Assembly (NCBI GenBank): GCA_032622095.1
Contig: CP136063.1
Location: 34,696,106 to 34,760,105 of the forward strand
DNA length: 64,000 nucleotides
Origin: Siphonodentalium dalli
Taxonomy: Eukaryota; Mollusca; Scaphopoda; Gadilida; Siphonodentaliidae
Reading direction: 5' to 3'
This document shows, in pieces, positions 23,960 through 35,109 of the stretch (positions are counted from its first letter, which is position 1; every line of letters starts with the position of its first letter). The notes beneath the pieces were generated by a model. The model did no database searches, was not told the DNA's origin, and worked only from the letters and a program-made list of their open reading frames with translations. The translations under genes were made by a program, and so were the position numbers.

Positions 23960-25870
23960 TATTGACGGTACGCGACAGAGTCTTCCTCACACAGAACAGC
24001 CTCCAAAGGCTCGGGTGCTATTGTCCCGGAGGATTGGTTGCCCGAATCTCAGAGAACAGCACTCTGCCTGCCACGGTCTGCTGATGCAGGACCAGGGGGC
24101 GTGAACTGGTACAGCCCGAGGACTGGTACAGTTGTGCAAAGTTTGTGTAATTCATTGTAACAAGATTTGACACATATCCTGTGATGAAGTTTTTACAAGA
24201 GATCGACCCGTGTCGTTTCCGTACGCAAAGCGAGTTCCCGAGGAACGACAGAATCCTTGACCGACGTGGGAACCACCGTCGGCCTGAGATCCTTGCTCAT
24301 CGTCGTCAAAGCCATCAGACGCCAGGAGAATTATAGAAACTAGAAAGCATGCCAGGATCGACGCCAGCAACAGAACAGCCTGCATCAGGTTGAGGTAAGA
24401 TACTAGAGGGAAGCCCACACTGGGAATGGCTCTAACGAGGAACAATTGCGCTCGCAGTTAGATTTTAAAGTGTTATTTCCCACCCCAAGGCCAGAATTGC
24501 GGAAAAAAGGGAAATTGAAAGGATCCATTTGACCAGGGAAAGCCCCCCCACCGAATCTCCCAAATGCAGGTGGTCCTGACACGCCGACATAAACGTCGAT
24601 GACATACCACTAGGATCCCCTGACGGCAGAGGAGCAGGCCTGGACGTATCACTTGGGATGACGTTTCCAGGGGGACAAGACCGACCCTCGTAATGGAGTG
24701 GGCCACGGCACCGTGGGGAAGCGTCAGCGTTGGCTGGTGCGCTTTGTGCGGCACGGGACAACGAGGCTTCCCCACCCAGAACAGTCGCCAAAGGCGCGGG
24801 TGCTTGCGTCCTGGAGGATTGGTTGCCCGAATCTCCGGAGGACGGTACCCTGCCTCCCACGGTCTGCAGAAGACGGGGCTTGCAGCATGACCAGGGGGGA
24901 CCGAATGGTTCCTGCCCGAGTTAAGACTGGTACGTTTGCTCAAAATGTAAGACCATGGACCAATGGGCCCTCAACCAACTATGACAATATCGCGTATAAT
25001 CATGAGCAACCCGTACGGCCATCAAAGTCGAATCTCGTTCGACTATAAGCAAGACAAGACATTCTGTTAGTTATTAGCAAGCATAATATACAAAACATTT
25101 GTTAGTTATTACAAAACAAGGTTAATAAGGTAAATTCCGTTATTTACTATGGCCACGTGATCTTACCTGCTAGAAATTAAACCGCAGGTAAGATACTGTC
25201 TTTTCTCGGCGAAGAGGACGATGAGATCCGATTTCTCCTGTGCAAGAACATAGCGGTGTCCTTGCTTACAGTGAGGAGAACGTTTTATACACTTACGAAA
25301 AGTCCGCAGATGGTGGAGCAGGCCTGGAATATCCCGAGGGAGTATGAATCCAGGGGGACAAGACCCACTCTCATAATGGAGTGGGCCATGGACCGTGGGG
25401 AAGAGTCAGAAGTCTCAGTCCTTCCCAGGAGACAGGAGCAATTGTTCACGCAGCCGTATGCAATTGTAATTTTCTAATTCATGAATATTAAACTGTGCAC
25501 TGTTCCCTCTTGACAAAATGTGCATGGTCACAGTAATCGTTGATTCAATATTAAACTATTGGAAGGTATATTTAAAACCGTTCCCATCGCAGTTAAATTA
25601 TGGGAATGTGAAAGTGCCATGGAACATGCATGTTTTGAGGTCTATCCCACAATGACATTGAGTTTGAGAAAAACACAACTGATGATTATACAGGCGCAAG
25701 TACATCCGTCTTCTGAATTGCGAGAGGAAATGAGAGCTCGAGCTGCGTTTACATCTGGGAAGAACTGAAGTCTGGTTGGCTGGTGCGCTGTTAGTGGCAC
25801 ATGATGAGTCTTCCCCACCCCAAGGCTCAGGAGCTGTGGCATTCGCCCTTTAAGATTTGTTTTCCAAATC
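23960..25870. repeat. Decayed GC-rich tandem blocks, possibly old coding exons
   Basis: A block with GGAGGATTGGTTGCCCGAAT, CACGGTCTGC and CAGGGGG occurs at 23985-24140 and 24790-24930. A GAGTGGGCCA and GTGGGGAAG block occurs at 24690 and 25380. A GTTGGCTGGTGCGCT and TTCCCCACCC block occurs at 24730 and 25780. On the minus strand, 24152-24445 encodes one hydrophobic helix (AVLLLASILACFLVSIILLA) followed by an acidic stretch, and 24465-24560 encodes another hydrophobic segment. These could be remnants of a small membrane-protein gene duplicated in place. I do not recognise it. Confidence 0.3.
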
Positions 25871-25889
25871 AACGATGGTAGCACCCCGC

Positions 25890-26530
25890 CAGTCACTGGT
25901 ACTGGGCAGTGGTCATGCACAATATAAAGGCTTCTTGCGGAACGGCGCTTTATATGTGTGATGATACAAATGCTTTCATTTGTGTTATTCATTTAGGTTT
26001 TCTATTCACCAGATAACCAGAGAAGAGCCATGTTTTGGACTCTTTTTTGTCGGTTGTCGGGTTGTGCTTAGGTACCCATAGGTTACACAAACTGATATTC
26101 AGTATCACGAGAGCCACATACACTTTGACGCAACCTAGATTTCACAACCTCCAGGTGAACCAAACCATCGTTCGCCTCCAATACGCAGGCCTGCAGTGGT
26201 CGTGCGCAATATAAATATAAACGTTGTTTATGTAACTGAACTTAATATGTGTGACAATACAAATGCTGTCCTTTCTGTTATTTGCCCGATAATCAATTGG
26301 ATATGAGGCAATAGAAGGAAAAGAGCCATGTGTTGGTCTCTGATGGAAATTATAGTGGCAGCGGCCCTGCGCAATATAAATGCATTTCATGTAACTGTGC
26401 TTTATACGTGAGTGAAGGCTATTTGACATTTGATCTTTTCTATATGTGGAAATAGAAGGTAGAGAGCCAAGTGATAGACTCTGTTGGAAAGGCTATTGGC
26501 AGTGCATCGGGGGCACATGACAATATAAAT
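25890..26530 (+). repeat. Degenerate ~215 bp tandem repeat
   Basis: Three to four diverged units share GGTCNTGCNCAATATAAA, TTTATATGTGTGA with ACAATACAAATGCT, and GAAAAGAGCCATG. It is non-coding and specific to the interior of the 5.4 kb element within this window. Confidence 0.65.
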
Positions 26531-28380
26531 GCATAGTAGTTCACCTTGACTATTCACGGATTGAAAGCGCAGAAGTATGTTGGTATCAGTGAAAATTTAC
26601 GCCATATTGATATAGTCAGTTCGTATGTCATTGAGCCTTTGAGGCACTGATACCCTTGTACTAGTATGGAACAATTATGGCTGGCCATACATGTTTTTAA
26701 ACTCACCATTTTGTATCATTGAAATTCGTAATTTGAATGTATCGACAAACACTAATGTCTGAGGATAACAGTTCAGATGTTGTCTATTTGGTACAGTGAA
26801 CACATGGAAATGTCAAACATCAAAATCATCAAAATTATAAACATTGATTGACTGAAAATTTATTGAGACACTGGCTAGCCAATGAATCATTTCAACAATG
26901 CGACCATGCTAGGTCACACGGATATGGTGACTTGCCACAAGTAGGCCAGCCAAAGGCTCTCATCCAAAATTTCTCCAAAGAGATCTGACCACGGACGGAA
27001 GTATCCTTGGATATTTAAGCAAACTATAGCTGAAGGTTCAGGCTACTGCACTTGCATATCTGTAGTCATGGAACAGGGAAGCCCATTCCGCAAAATGCAT
27101 TGAGTGATTGCAAAGACACAATTGTCGCCGAAATAACGACAGAGTACCGATATGAATTGATGGAGATCGCCATTCGACAATGGGAACTCAGGCTTCAAGA
27201 TTCGACGAGAATCACCGAATCGATTCCCGTAATGATGCTCACAAAACTTTACAATTTTCAGTGCCTTATGACTGACATGATTCAGCATTTGATTCTCGTA
27301 AAATTTGGAGCCCTGGAACTTGAGATGAAAATCCTTGGTGCCCAATCTTGTGTCAGATAATCCTAGTCCCCAATCAAACCAGTTGCACGATGCGTAGCAA
27401 GCGGACACTGTCAGTAATACTGGACAGGCATGTAAAGAAAGAGACTATTCAAGAGACACAGCATTATTTGAACACAGGCCATATAATACTATATGTTATA
27501 ACAAACATAATCTCATTGTTTCTAACGATTGTTCCGATAATACAATGAGGGAAAGGAAATGGAATCGCAAGAACAGAGTCAGAATTTCAAATAAATATCT
27601 TGAAGTCGATGTAACGTTTGCAACGTTCCAAGTATCCAAATACGACCCCTCATGTTAATAGTAATACATTCGGGCTAGCTAAGATTTGCAAATATTAATC
27701 GGTAAGCACAATTAATTATAACGACATGTTGTATATGTACAATGATGTTCTGTGATAATCATTTACCAAATGTCGGTTAAGTTCCAGTCGCTCAACTTCA
27801 ACTTACAATTAGTTGAGGCAAAAGAAATTTCATTGGAATACAAGTTCTATCTTGTTTATTAATACATGTAAATTATCGCCAAAGGAGACATTTCTGTCCT
27901 GGCCAACATTGTGCGCACTAACAGAGCTGTTGCATAAACGATTAGGTAGTGTACATGAAATGAATGTAGCGACAAGTCGACTTCATGAAATATAGTTAGC
28001 ACGAAATTAGGAGACTTCGCATACCGTACCACGTGGACTCAGAAATCGGACGATTCATGCCACCGTATGTGTTGCACAATAATGCAATATAGGTTTGCTA
28101 CAAGTAAACGATGTGCGTCTGTAGTCACTGTCAAAATGGCCATCAATGGCGAAGTTCTCAACGTGATTTTGTCGATTCCAATCCCAAAATTTTCGAGATA
28201 AAATGTGTCGATAAAACACGGAATTTTTATAAATAGCGTTGCGCATACTACGAAACGAAGAGTTCTGCGCGAACTTAAAAATATTAAACGACCGGGTAAG
28301 CAACGGATAAATTGCAAGTTTGTTATCAACAATAAATATTGAGTTGATAAACTCGCAATAGAGAAATACTTCCTTTAGTT
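26531..28380. other. Interior of the 5.4 kb element, no recognised gene
   Basis: Frames are open on both strands at 27043-27408 and on the minus strand at 28039-28332. None shows a motif I know. The double-strand openness at 27050-27360 is unusual but could be chance. Confidence 0.25.
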
Positions 28381-28616
28381 AAAACCACGTCTGATAGGTC
28401 CAAGGAGAGAAATAAAACTGGCTAGATGAATCGTTAAGAGTGCGGGATTTGCACGGGACTCATTCGTGCGTGGGCTAATCCGAGCGCTGATTGACCGGAG
28501 TCGCTGATTGACCGGAGTAAGCAAATAAACGGACAATAAATTTTAACCCTCCTGATAACACAAGGCCGAGGATAATAATCCATATAATTCAGTTGAAGGG
28601 CTTCTCCTTGGCGGAA

Positions 28617-28862
28617 AAAACAAGTGCAAACTTCTATTTAACTATTTAGTATATATTAGACTAACATTTTCTGCAAAAATACGTCACCCAAACATGAAAA
28701 TGTGAACGAAATGCGAGTTTTTCTTTTAAGATTTTCGAAGATTTTCGTTCGGCGGAATGCAGATTTTTCAAGAATGCGGATGTCATCGTCCCGTCGATAA
28801 AAACACTACTTTTATCAGCAGAAAACAAGTGCAAACTTCTATTTTACTATTTAGTATATAGG
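28617..28862 (+). repeat. ~205 bp tandem repeat, middle part
   Basis: Contains CAAGTGCAAACTTCTAT twice (28621 and 28826, spacing ~205 bp), which defines the unit length. It lies between the 5.4 kb element and the Ngaro-like element, so both inserted into the same small satellite. Confidence 0.85.
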
Positions 28863-29056
28863 TAATTTTACTTGTAAAAGCTTTTACGTTGTGGATGGAT
28901 AAGGGTGATATAATGCCACTGGGTACCTCAGATTCCATTTATCGTATATCCGGGTTATATATAGTCATGTTCATTCATTCCGGTTAAAATATCAATGGAG
29001 CAGTATTTGTCAATAGCATACAGTCAGCTGAGAAGAAGTGTTTACGTTTTCGAGTG

Positions 29057-29157
29057 TCAACCAATCAAAATTGCGCTCCGAAAGCGCAGACGGCCGCCAG
29101 CCAATCAAATATCGCGTTTCATTTCTCCCCGAGAAAGAGTAAGCTGTCGGCCAATCA
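29057..29157 (+). promoter_or_regulatory. Triple CCAAT-box cluster upstream of the SGNH ORF
   Basis: CCAATCAAAAT, CCAATCAAATAT and CCAATCAGATAC occur at about 29061, 29100 and 29152 in a GC-richer leader that ends 200 bp before the ATG. CCAAT motifs spaced by 40-50 bp are typical NF-Y sites. A possible splice donor (GCGAG|GTGAGT) follows at about 29308. The role as the element's internal promoter is inferred. Confidence 0.45.
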
Positions 29158-29357
29158 GATACCGCGGATCGCCGAGGTCAGTGCCAAGAGCGTCTTTTAG
29201 TCTCCAGGAATCAGTTCCTTTGTCTAAAGCCTGAAGCGTCAGTAGAGTCTATCGAAATCTTTTAATTTTATCTTTGAATTTGTTGTGTGTTATTCGACAA
29301 TTTGCGAGGTGAGTACAGTTAGTCAGCGTAATTTAAAGGTGTGAAGTCCCCTACGCC

Positions 29358-30042
29358 ATGTCTGTCAAAGTGTTGATTTTTGGTTCAAGTTTTGTTCGTA
29401 ATTTCGCAGATTATTGCTTGAGGTTGCCGAAAAAATCTCATGTCCCCTTCCGGGAAAATTTTGCCGATTGTTTTTCTCTCGATCAGAGTTTGGTGTCAGT
29501 GGAGGTTAGATGCTTTGGTGTAGGTGGACTTAGCGTGGGGTCGATCAACGAGGGTCATTGTCAAAGGATTCGTCAGTACTCTCCTGTTATTGTGGTGCTT
29601 AATTTGGGGGGGTAACGATTTGGCCAGTCGGGAACCAGGTGAAGTGGTCGGGATTTTGAAAAAGTTCCTCGGGTTCTTGCAAACTATTGGAGTGAAGCAG
29701 GTGTTGGTATGTGAGGTTTTAAAGAGGACTTCCATCATGTTGCCAGGTAAGCGTCGAGTATTTTCTTCGGATCCTGGTGTAGTGTCAGCTTTCAACGAGA
29801 AAGTAAGTATGTTGAATGGTTTGTTACGGGATCAATTGCCAGAGTCAGTTAATTTGGCCATTCGGGTGGTGTTTTGGAGGTTTCGTAGGTTAGCCTTATT
29901 GGTACCCGGTATACTTTGTGATGGTGTTCATTTAAAACCGGATGGCGATCACCGGTATTTTGGTAATATTCGGGCAGCATTGGTGCATGGTATTAAAGAC
30001 TGTTGTCTTTTATGGCGTATACCCGTAGTTATCCGACGCTAG
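29358..30042 (+). pseudogene. SGNH/GDSL-like hydrolase ORF of the retroelement, one frameshift
   Basis: The ATG at 29358 opens SVKVLIFGSSFVRNFADYC. The GSS near residue 10 fits the block I nucleophile position, and LGGND at the frameshift fits block III. DGVHLKPDGDHRYF near the end supplies the Asp/His of block V. A run of seven G (29606-29612) throws the first frame into a TAA; with six G the frame would read on into the second part, which ends at 30042. The total of ~228 residues suits an SGNH hydrolase. Such ORFs accompany some Ngaro-type retroelements. Its biochemical role there is not established. Confidence 0.65.
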
Positions 30043-30171
30043 GTTGCCCTGAATTGGTTGTACATCGAGCCTAATCTAATCGGGTGTTTGGTTCGTATCA
30101 GGCTTAGTATATTTTACTATTTAGTTAATTTCTAGTATGCAGTTGGAAGGCGGCATGTGCCATAATGGCTT

Positions 30172-30223
30172 GGGGGGGGGGGGGGGGGGGGGGCATAATA
30201 AGAGTAAAGGGGGGGGGGGGGGG
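30172..30223 (+). repeat. Two poly-G tracts (22 and 15 G)
   Basis: G22 at 30172-30193 and G15 at 30209-30223 lie just after the SGNH ORF. These are G-quadruplex candidates; lengths could be affected by sequencing error. Confidence 0.9.
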
Positions 30224-30698
30224 TTGAGGCTAAAATTAATAGCAGGGATGGCAATTTCACTCTATATCTCAATGCCAGATAAGAGTGATCATTGGGAACT
30301 GTGTCCAAAGTTAATAATCGGGCTGACTCTTGTTGGGCGCCTGAGGCACCGATATCGCACTGTAAGGTCTGCTAACTTTTACTATAAATAACAATTGGTC
30401 GTTAAAAATTTTGAAGAGGACATGTTCTCTATTCTTGGGCGTTTTAGTCACGAGATCAGTTCGGTAGAGTGGTTATACTTTGGCCCCTTAAACACATACT
30501 ACTCTTGGGCTCCAAATAAACTTGCATGCACGTTTATTATTTTCTTGGGAAATTTCCCCCCTGCAGTGGTCATTTAAGGGCATTTTGTTCGTTAGTAGGT
30601 TATGGGCATTCTGATGGTTAATTCTAGTACGCAGTATATAGGCGTTCATTGCGGCATGACATTTTCGGCGTTCTATGGTTAATTCCAGTTCGCTAATG

Positions 30699-31345
30699 CA
30701 GGGATTCCGCTATACCGGCAGGGGGTCCCTTTGTCGGCCCCGTTCCCCTAGCCAAGTTTTCCCCTAGCAAAGTTTCTCTGATTTTCCCCTGACGCATTCC
30801 CCTCCCAGGGCCCTTGAACCCTTTGTTTTAATGCAAACTCCTTGAAAACCCTGGAATTTCGTGTAACCGTAAAACCTTCAGTATATCGATTCGTAATATA
30901 TAGCCGGACACGATATATTTTGTGTACGATGCGAATGCGATATTTGTGACGTAACTCTACCAATGAAGCGTCATAGCTTCGTTGGTTACCAAGTACAAAT
31001 CTTTATATAGCAATTATCTCGAGTCAATATCAATTGTGTGACCCCCCTCTCCCGCCCAATGAAGCATCATAGCCAACACTTTCCCGCCGATAGCAGCAAT
31101 TCTCTCGAGGTAATTTCAATTGTGTGACCCCAAATGATTGAATGCAACAACAAAATAGTTCCGAGCTTTTTAAACCAGTGTTCGTAGATCGAATGAATTT
31201 TTAAAAGACGAGTGAATGTTACTGTTGGTCATGAACTTCCCTTGATGACTTGGCGAGGCACCTCCTCAAGAGTATAGTTGACTTTTAACTGGTACGAAAT
31301 ATCATAGTACATTTAATTATTCTACCCACCGGAAATAAAAAAAAA

Positions 31346-31396
<51 letters not shown>

Positions 31397-31679
31397 ATCT
31401 AAAATTAGTCTCAGTTAAAAGTTTGTTTTTATTTCACTCAGTTCAACCACAATAATGTGGTTAATCAACTTAATTGACTGACGGTTGTATCACATAAATT
31501 GTTACATTTCTTGTTTTAATTTTGAGAATGTATACATACCAGAATTATAATCGTAATTCGCGTTCTGCTGGACAATGCATTTCTAGTGTTGCACTTTTCT
31601 AAATTTTCGAAGCAGGTGTTCGTGTTTTTCCCCTATCTACAAACCGGCCCCATTCCCCTACCCCCTAGCGGAAACACTG
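30699..31679. mobile_element. hAT-type non-autonomous element with GCTAATG duplication
   Basis: The left end is CAGGGATTCCGCTA and the right end is TAGCGGAAACACTG, so the TIR is like CAGNGNTTCCGCTA. GCTAATG (30692-30698) is repeated at 31680-31686. The neighbouring repeat units show the empty site CGCTAATGACCGC. CAGNG termini with ~8-bp duplications are characteristic of the hAT superfamily. Inside are an (AAAT)n tract and no protein that I recognise. Confidence 0.75.
31346..31398 (+). repeat. (AAAT)n microsatellite
   Basis: About 13 tandem AAAT units inside the hAT-type element. Confidence 0.95.
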
Positions 31680-32339
31680 GCTAATGACCGCTTAATTTAA
31701 TTTAATTTTTTAGACGTTCTGATGGTTAATTCCAGTACGCCGATGACCGCGTTATTTTAGTCTGTGCTGATGGTTAATACCAGCATGAGTGTATTAGGGC
31801 CGTTCTGATGGTTAATTCCAGTACGCAGTTTAGAGGCGTTCATGGTGGCATTACATTATTAGGCGTTCTGATGGTTAATTCCAGTACGCTAATGACCGCT
31901 TTATTATTTTTTAGACGTTCTGATGGTTAATTCCAGTACGCCAATGTCCGCGTTATTATTAGTCCGTGCTGATGGTTAATACCAGCATAAGTGTATTAGG
32001 GGCGTTCTGATGGTTAATTCCAGTACGCAGTTTGAGGCGTTCATGGCGGCATTACATTATTAGGCGTTCTGGTGATTAATTCCAGTACGCTGATGACCGC
32101 TGTAGATTTAGGCGTTCTGATGGTTAATTCCAGTCCGCCAATGACCGCTTTTTATTTTGGGCGTTCTTATGGTTAATTCCAGTTCGCAGCTTTGGGTAGT
32201 TGGCCAGGGTAGTAATTACATAGGGGAGTCCGTTGCCAGTAAGGGCGTTCTGATGGTTGGGCCAGTAGGCAGGGGTAAGTCGTCCAGGGTCATAACTACA
32301 CTAAGGGCATTCTGTTTGTTATTTCCGGTACGCAATATA

Positions 32340-33341
32340 GAGGGTCCTTTTGCTGCCTTACACAAAATCTGTGGTTGGTACAGTTATAATACGCGTAATC
32401 ATTTTGTACAGGTAAAATAAGCATATTCTTTGCTCGGTGAGGTGGATAGGGCAGTACCAAAAGTTAAACATGGACCTGTTTATACCAGTAATGGGGTTGT
32501 TTTTCCATGAATTCTGAATATAGTCCAAACATGTATTGCTTAGTGGGGGGCCATGGTTTCACGGTAAACTCTGGGTCTCACACGGAAGGGTGGGGAATTG
32601 ACATCTTTCGCATAATTTTATCCGATCGAGCTACTAGTTAGCATTGTTGGGGGTTATGGGGTAATTACAGGTACTGTTTGGTAGTTGTTAATTTGTGGTG
32701 TGGCTGGCAGGTCATTGAGTAGTATCTGGTCTTGCGGGCTAGAGGATTTGCCGTATGGCACATGGCAGTATCAAAGGTACTTACGGTATGTTAGCCTATT
32801 ATTAGTTTATACATGGTGGAGGGGTGTTGGAAGGAAGTTCAGATACTAGGGCCAACATCGATGGATGTTTATCTTAGTATTTGAACATTGCCTAGGGAAT
32901 AACTTCCAATTGATGATGCTCCAGTATTCGCAAAGGTTAAACACAGCGATGATCTTGGTTGGACCATATATTTTGTTCAGGGTCACTCAAGTATCAAGTA
33001 GACTTGGTAATTTTATCTTTCACTTTGTATCACAATTCTGGAACTCGCAATTTCCAAGTTTATTGAGTCTCATGAATAAACGTTACATTTATATCAAGTT
33101 TGGCCTCAAGTGTGTGAACCATACTCCAATATTACGAGTCATCAAATTTTTACTATTTTGGGTAAAATACCTGTAATGCTTGTTACCCTAGTCTAGCTTA
33201 GGTGCATACATGCACGTACTAGATGTTACATGATGTTAGTTTGTTAATTTGGTATAAGCCTGGTAAGAGTACTTTCGTGTCGAGGTGGGATCAAAATTTG
33301 GTCTGTGTACTGGTGCTTTCTCATTATTTTTGCAGCGCAAT
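32340..33341 (+). other. Leader region upstream of Gag, no recognised gene
   Basis: No homology is recognised. A polypyrimidine-rich stretch with TTTTTGCAG at about 33328-33335 lies just before the Gag ATG and looks like a splice acceptor, so Gag may be expressed from a spliced RNA. Confidence 0.35.
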
Positions 33342-34523
33342 ATGCCCAAAGCGACCCGTAAAACAAGAGGCGTGGCGTAGGTGTCTGAAGTGGTTCCACG
33401 GAGGGGTCGGCCTCGTCGTGCCAGGTCGGCATCGGTGGATGACAGCCCGTCTGAGAGCGAGTTGGAATCCCACACAATGCTTAAACGACTGGAGGAGGCT
33501 GCGAAGGCGATGCGGGCCAAGCTGGCCAAGGGAAAGAACCCAAGCACTGCTTCGGCAGAAAAATTGCTATCCGAAGCAAAAGGTACGGGAACTTTTGACA
33601 GTTCAGGGAACGTGGTGGTGGTGGACCCTGCACCTGGCAGAAACAATCAGTCGATGCTGGGCCTGTTTCCAAGCATGGGGGCAGTGCCGAACCCTGGTAG
33701 TGGACTCTCAGACTTGGTCGGGAACCAGCCCAATGCATTCGGGAACTTTGGCTACGGTGCGAATGAATTGTTGGGAACGAGGGTATTCGGCCAAGGCTTA
33801 CCCATTGACATGCATGTCAATGGGCAAATCAAAAGTAGGATTTGGGCCGATGAGTTCGTGGAATTCAGTTCGTTGCTGCCTGATGCTCAGATGGAGCCGC
33901 AATATGCAGTAACTTTAGACGCAGGATGTGACGGGCCAACCCTTCGATGTATCACCAAGACATTGAAGCAGATACAATATATCAATCAGTGGGTGACAGC
34001 TTTTGAAATATTTGCGACAATTTATATGCGAAAGCCGGAGAATGCAGCGAAGTCTTTGTTTCTCTGGGCTTATCAGAGCCATATCAGGACCATGTCGGAG
34101 GAGAGGGCTGATTGGCTCGCCTATGACCGTAAGTTCCGGATGCTAATGCAGACGGACCATACGCTGTCGTGGGGGGCAACCAACCTTCCCCTCTACTTGA
34201 ATTCCTTTCTTCGGGCTCACTCTTCATTCTTTCACAAAGCAGGACCCAGTGGGAATCCAGCTTCATCGGAGCCACAGCGGGCTGGCCCATTTAACAACAC
34301 AATGAGACGCCCATTCCCTCCGGGTTTTTGCTTTGCATTCCATAGAGGCTCTCCATGTAATGGGTGCAATTTTAACCATTCTTGCTTTGTGTGCACGCTC
34401 CCGCACAGCTTTGTTTCGTGCCCACGTCGGGAAGAATGGTTGAATGGGCCCTTTCGGAGTTCTCCCAAATCTGGTTCTAGACCTAGATTTGGGAAGCCCT
34501 CCGGAGGTCCCAGGCACCAGTAG
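33342..34523 (+). pseudogene. Gag-like ORF of a DIRS/Ngaro retroelement (early nonsense codon)
   Basis: The ATG at 33342 starts PKATRKTRGVA, then an in-frame TAG (33378-33380). The frame then stays open for ~380 codons to 34523. The N-terminus is basic (RRGRPRRARS), followed by a coiled-coil-like LKRLEEAAKAMRAKLAKG. The middle has IWADEFVEFSSLL and WLAYDRKFRML, and the C-terminus has cysteines spaced CFAFHRGSPCNGCNFNHSCF then C-7-H-4-C, a zinc-knuckle-like cluster. This layout matches Gag proteins of DIRS-type elements. Only the one early stop spoils it; translation could start at the Met at 33477. Confidence 0.7.
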
Positions 34524-34680
34524 GGGGGTTCAGGCAGAAGGGCTGAAGAGTGAGGTGGTCACGCCGGTTAAGGTTAGGGCATTGGAAGTACTTCTTGAAG
34601 GCTATGATCCATCTTTGACATATGATATAATATCAGGTTTTCAGAATGGTTTTGATTTGCACATCGAGTTTCCTGTTTAA
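34444..34680 (+). pseudogene. Start of the polymerase ORF (N-terminal region), truncated
   Basis: This frame overlaps the end of Gag in another phase, as DIRS ORFs do. It reads TPVKVRALEVLLEGYDPSL then IISGFQNGFDLHI. The motif TPVxVxxLExxLxGYDxxxxxxLxxGFxxGF is the known lead-in to the reverse transcriptase of DIRS/Ngaro elements. It stops abruptly at an inversion junction near 34662-34686. Confidence 0.6.
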
Positions 34681-34685
34681 CCGAA

Positions 34686-34920
34686 TCAAGCTCGATACCT
34701 AAAAATGTAATTGTCGTGAGTGGTCCGATAGTTTTATCAGGAGCCATCGGAATCCCTAACGTATCGCAGAGCTTGAGAAAAAGTGTCAATGCCCTCTCGC
34801 CTTCCTCAAGCGATTCGGAGATCAGCAAAAAATCATCAATCATGTGAGTCATATAGCGAATGTTGAACTTTGTCTGTGCAATCCATTGCACCGCTGGCGG
34901 TATACATCCACTTTGCCCGG
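34686..34920 (-). pseudogene. Inverted reverse transcriptase fragment
   Basis: On the minus strand the sequence reads AVQWIAQTKFN, MTHMIDDFLLISESL, LFLKLCDTLGIPMAPDKT and ITFLGIELDSV. This is RT palm (the xxDD motif as IDD) through the LGIPxAPDKT and FLGIELD signatures of DIRS-type RT. It is the right protein in the wrong orientation compared with the polymerase start at 34444-34680. The intervening ~250 residues of RT are absent, which implies an inversion plus deletion. Confidence 0.75.
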
Positions 34921-35109
34921 ATATATTACATATATTGAGAGTTATTTACATATTTACTAGCATGTTTGTATATATGTACATGTATTTGTGCAATCATGTC
35001 TGTGCACCATTTTATTGTTGAACCAGTTATTACGTTTGTTGGCAATAAATATGCCCAAAATGGAACCTGGTGTTGAGTGAGTTCTGTCCCCTTCTCCAGG
35101 AAACAACGT

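Larger units (their letters stand above)
23217..28616. mobile_element. 5.4 kb element with ~230 bp terminal inverted repeats
   Basis: The right end (about 28390-28614) is the reverse complement of the left end. Shared blocks are CTATATGGATTATTATCCTC, GGCCTTGTGTTATCAGGAGG, GACTCCGGTCAATCAGC (twice in each TIR) and GCAAATCCCGCACTCTTAA. The intact repeat at 28770-28850 shows the empty site AGCAGAAAACAAGTGC. Inside I recognise no transposase. There are decayed duplicated GC-rich blocks (23960-25870), a ~215 bp repeat (25890-26530) and unrecognised sequence open on both strands near 27050-27400. The superfamily is unknown. Confidence 0.65.
30605..32335 (+). repeat. Array of GCGTTCTGATGGTTAATTCC hairpin motifs
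   Basis: At least 14 copies of a ~27-bp imperfect palindrome (GCGTTCTGATGGTTAA then TTCCAGTACGC) recur every ~50-65 bp with ATGACCGC linkers. The first copies are at 30609 and 30669, and the rest run from 31714 to 32306. The array fills the space between the SGNH and Gag ORFs and is split by the hAT-like element. No coding potential is visible. Confidence 0.85.

Noticed and set aside
24473-24943. GC-rich overlapping frames on both strands as protein genes
   Set aside because: Several frames are open at once because of high GC. The block recurs in decayed copies without a conserved frame. Only the hydrophobic minus-strand stretch is mentioned, at low confidence.
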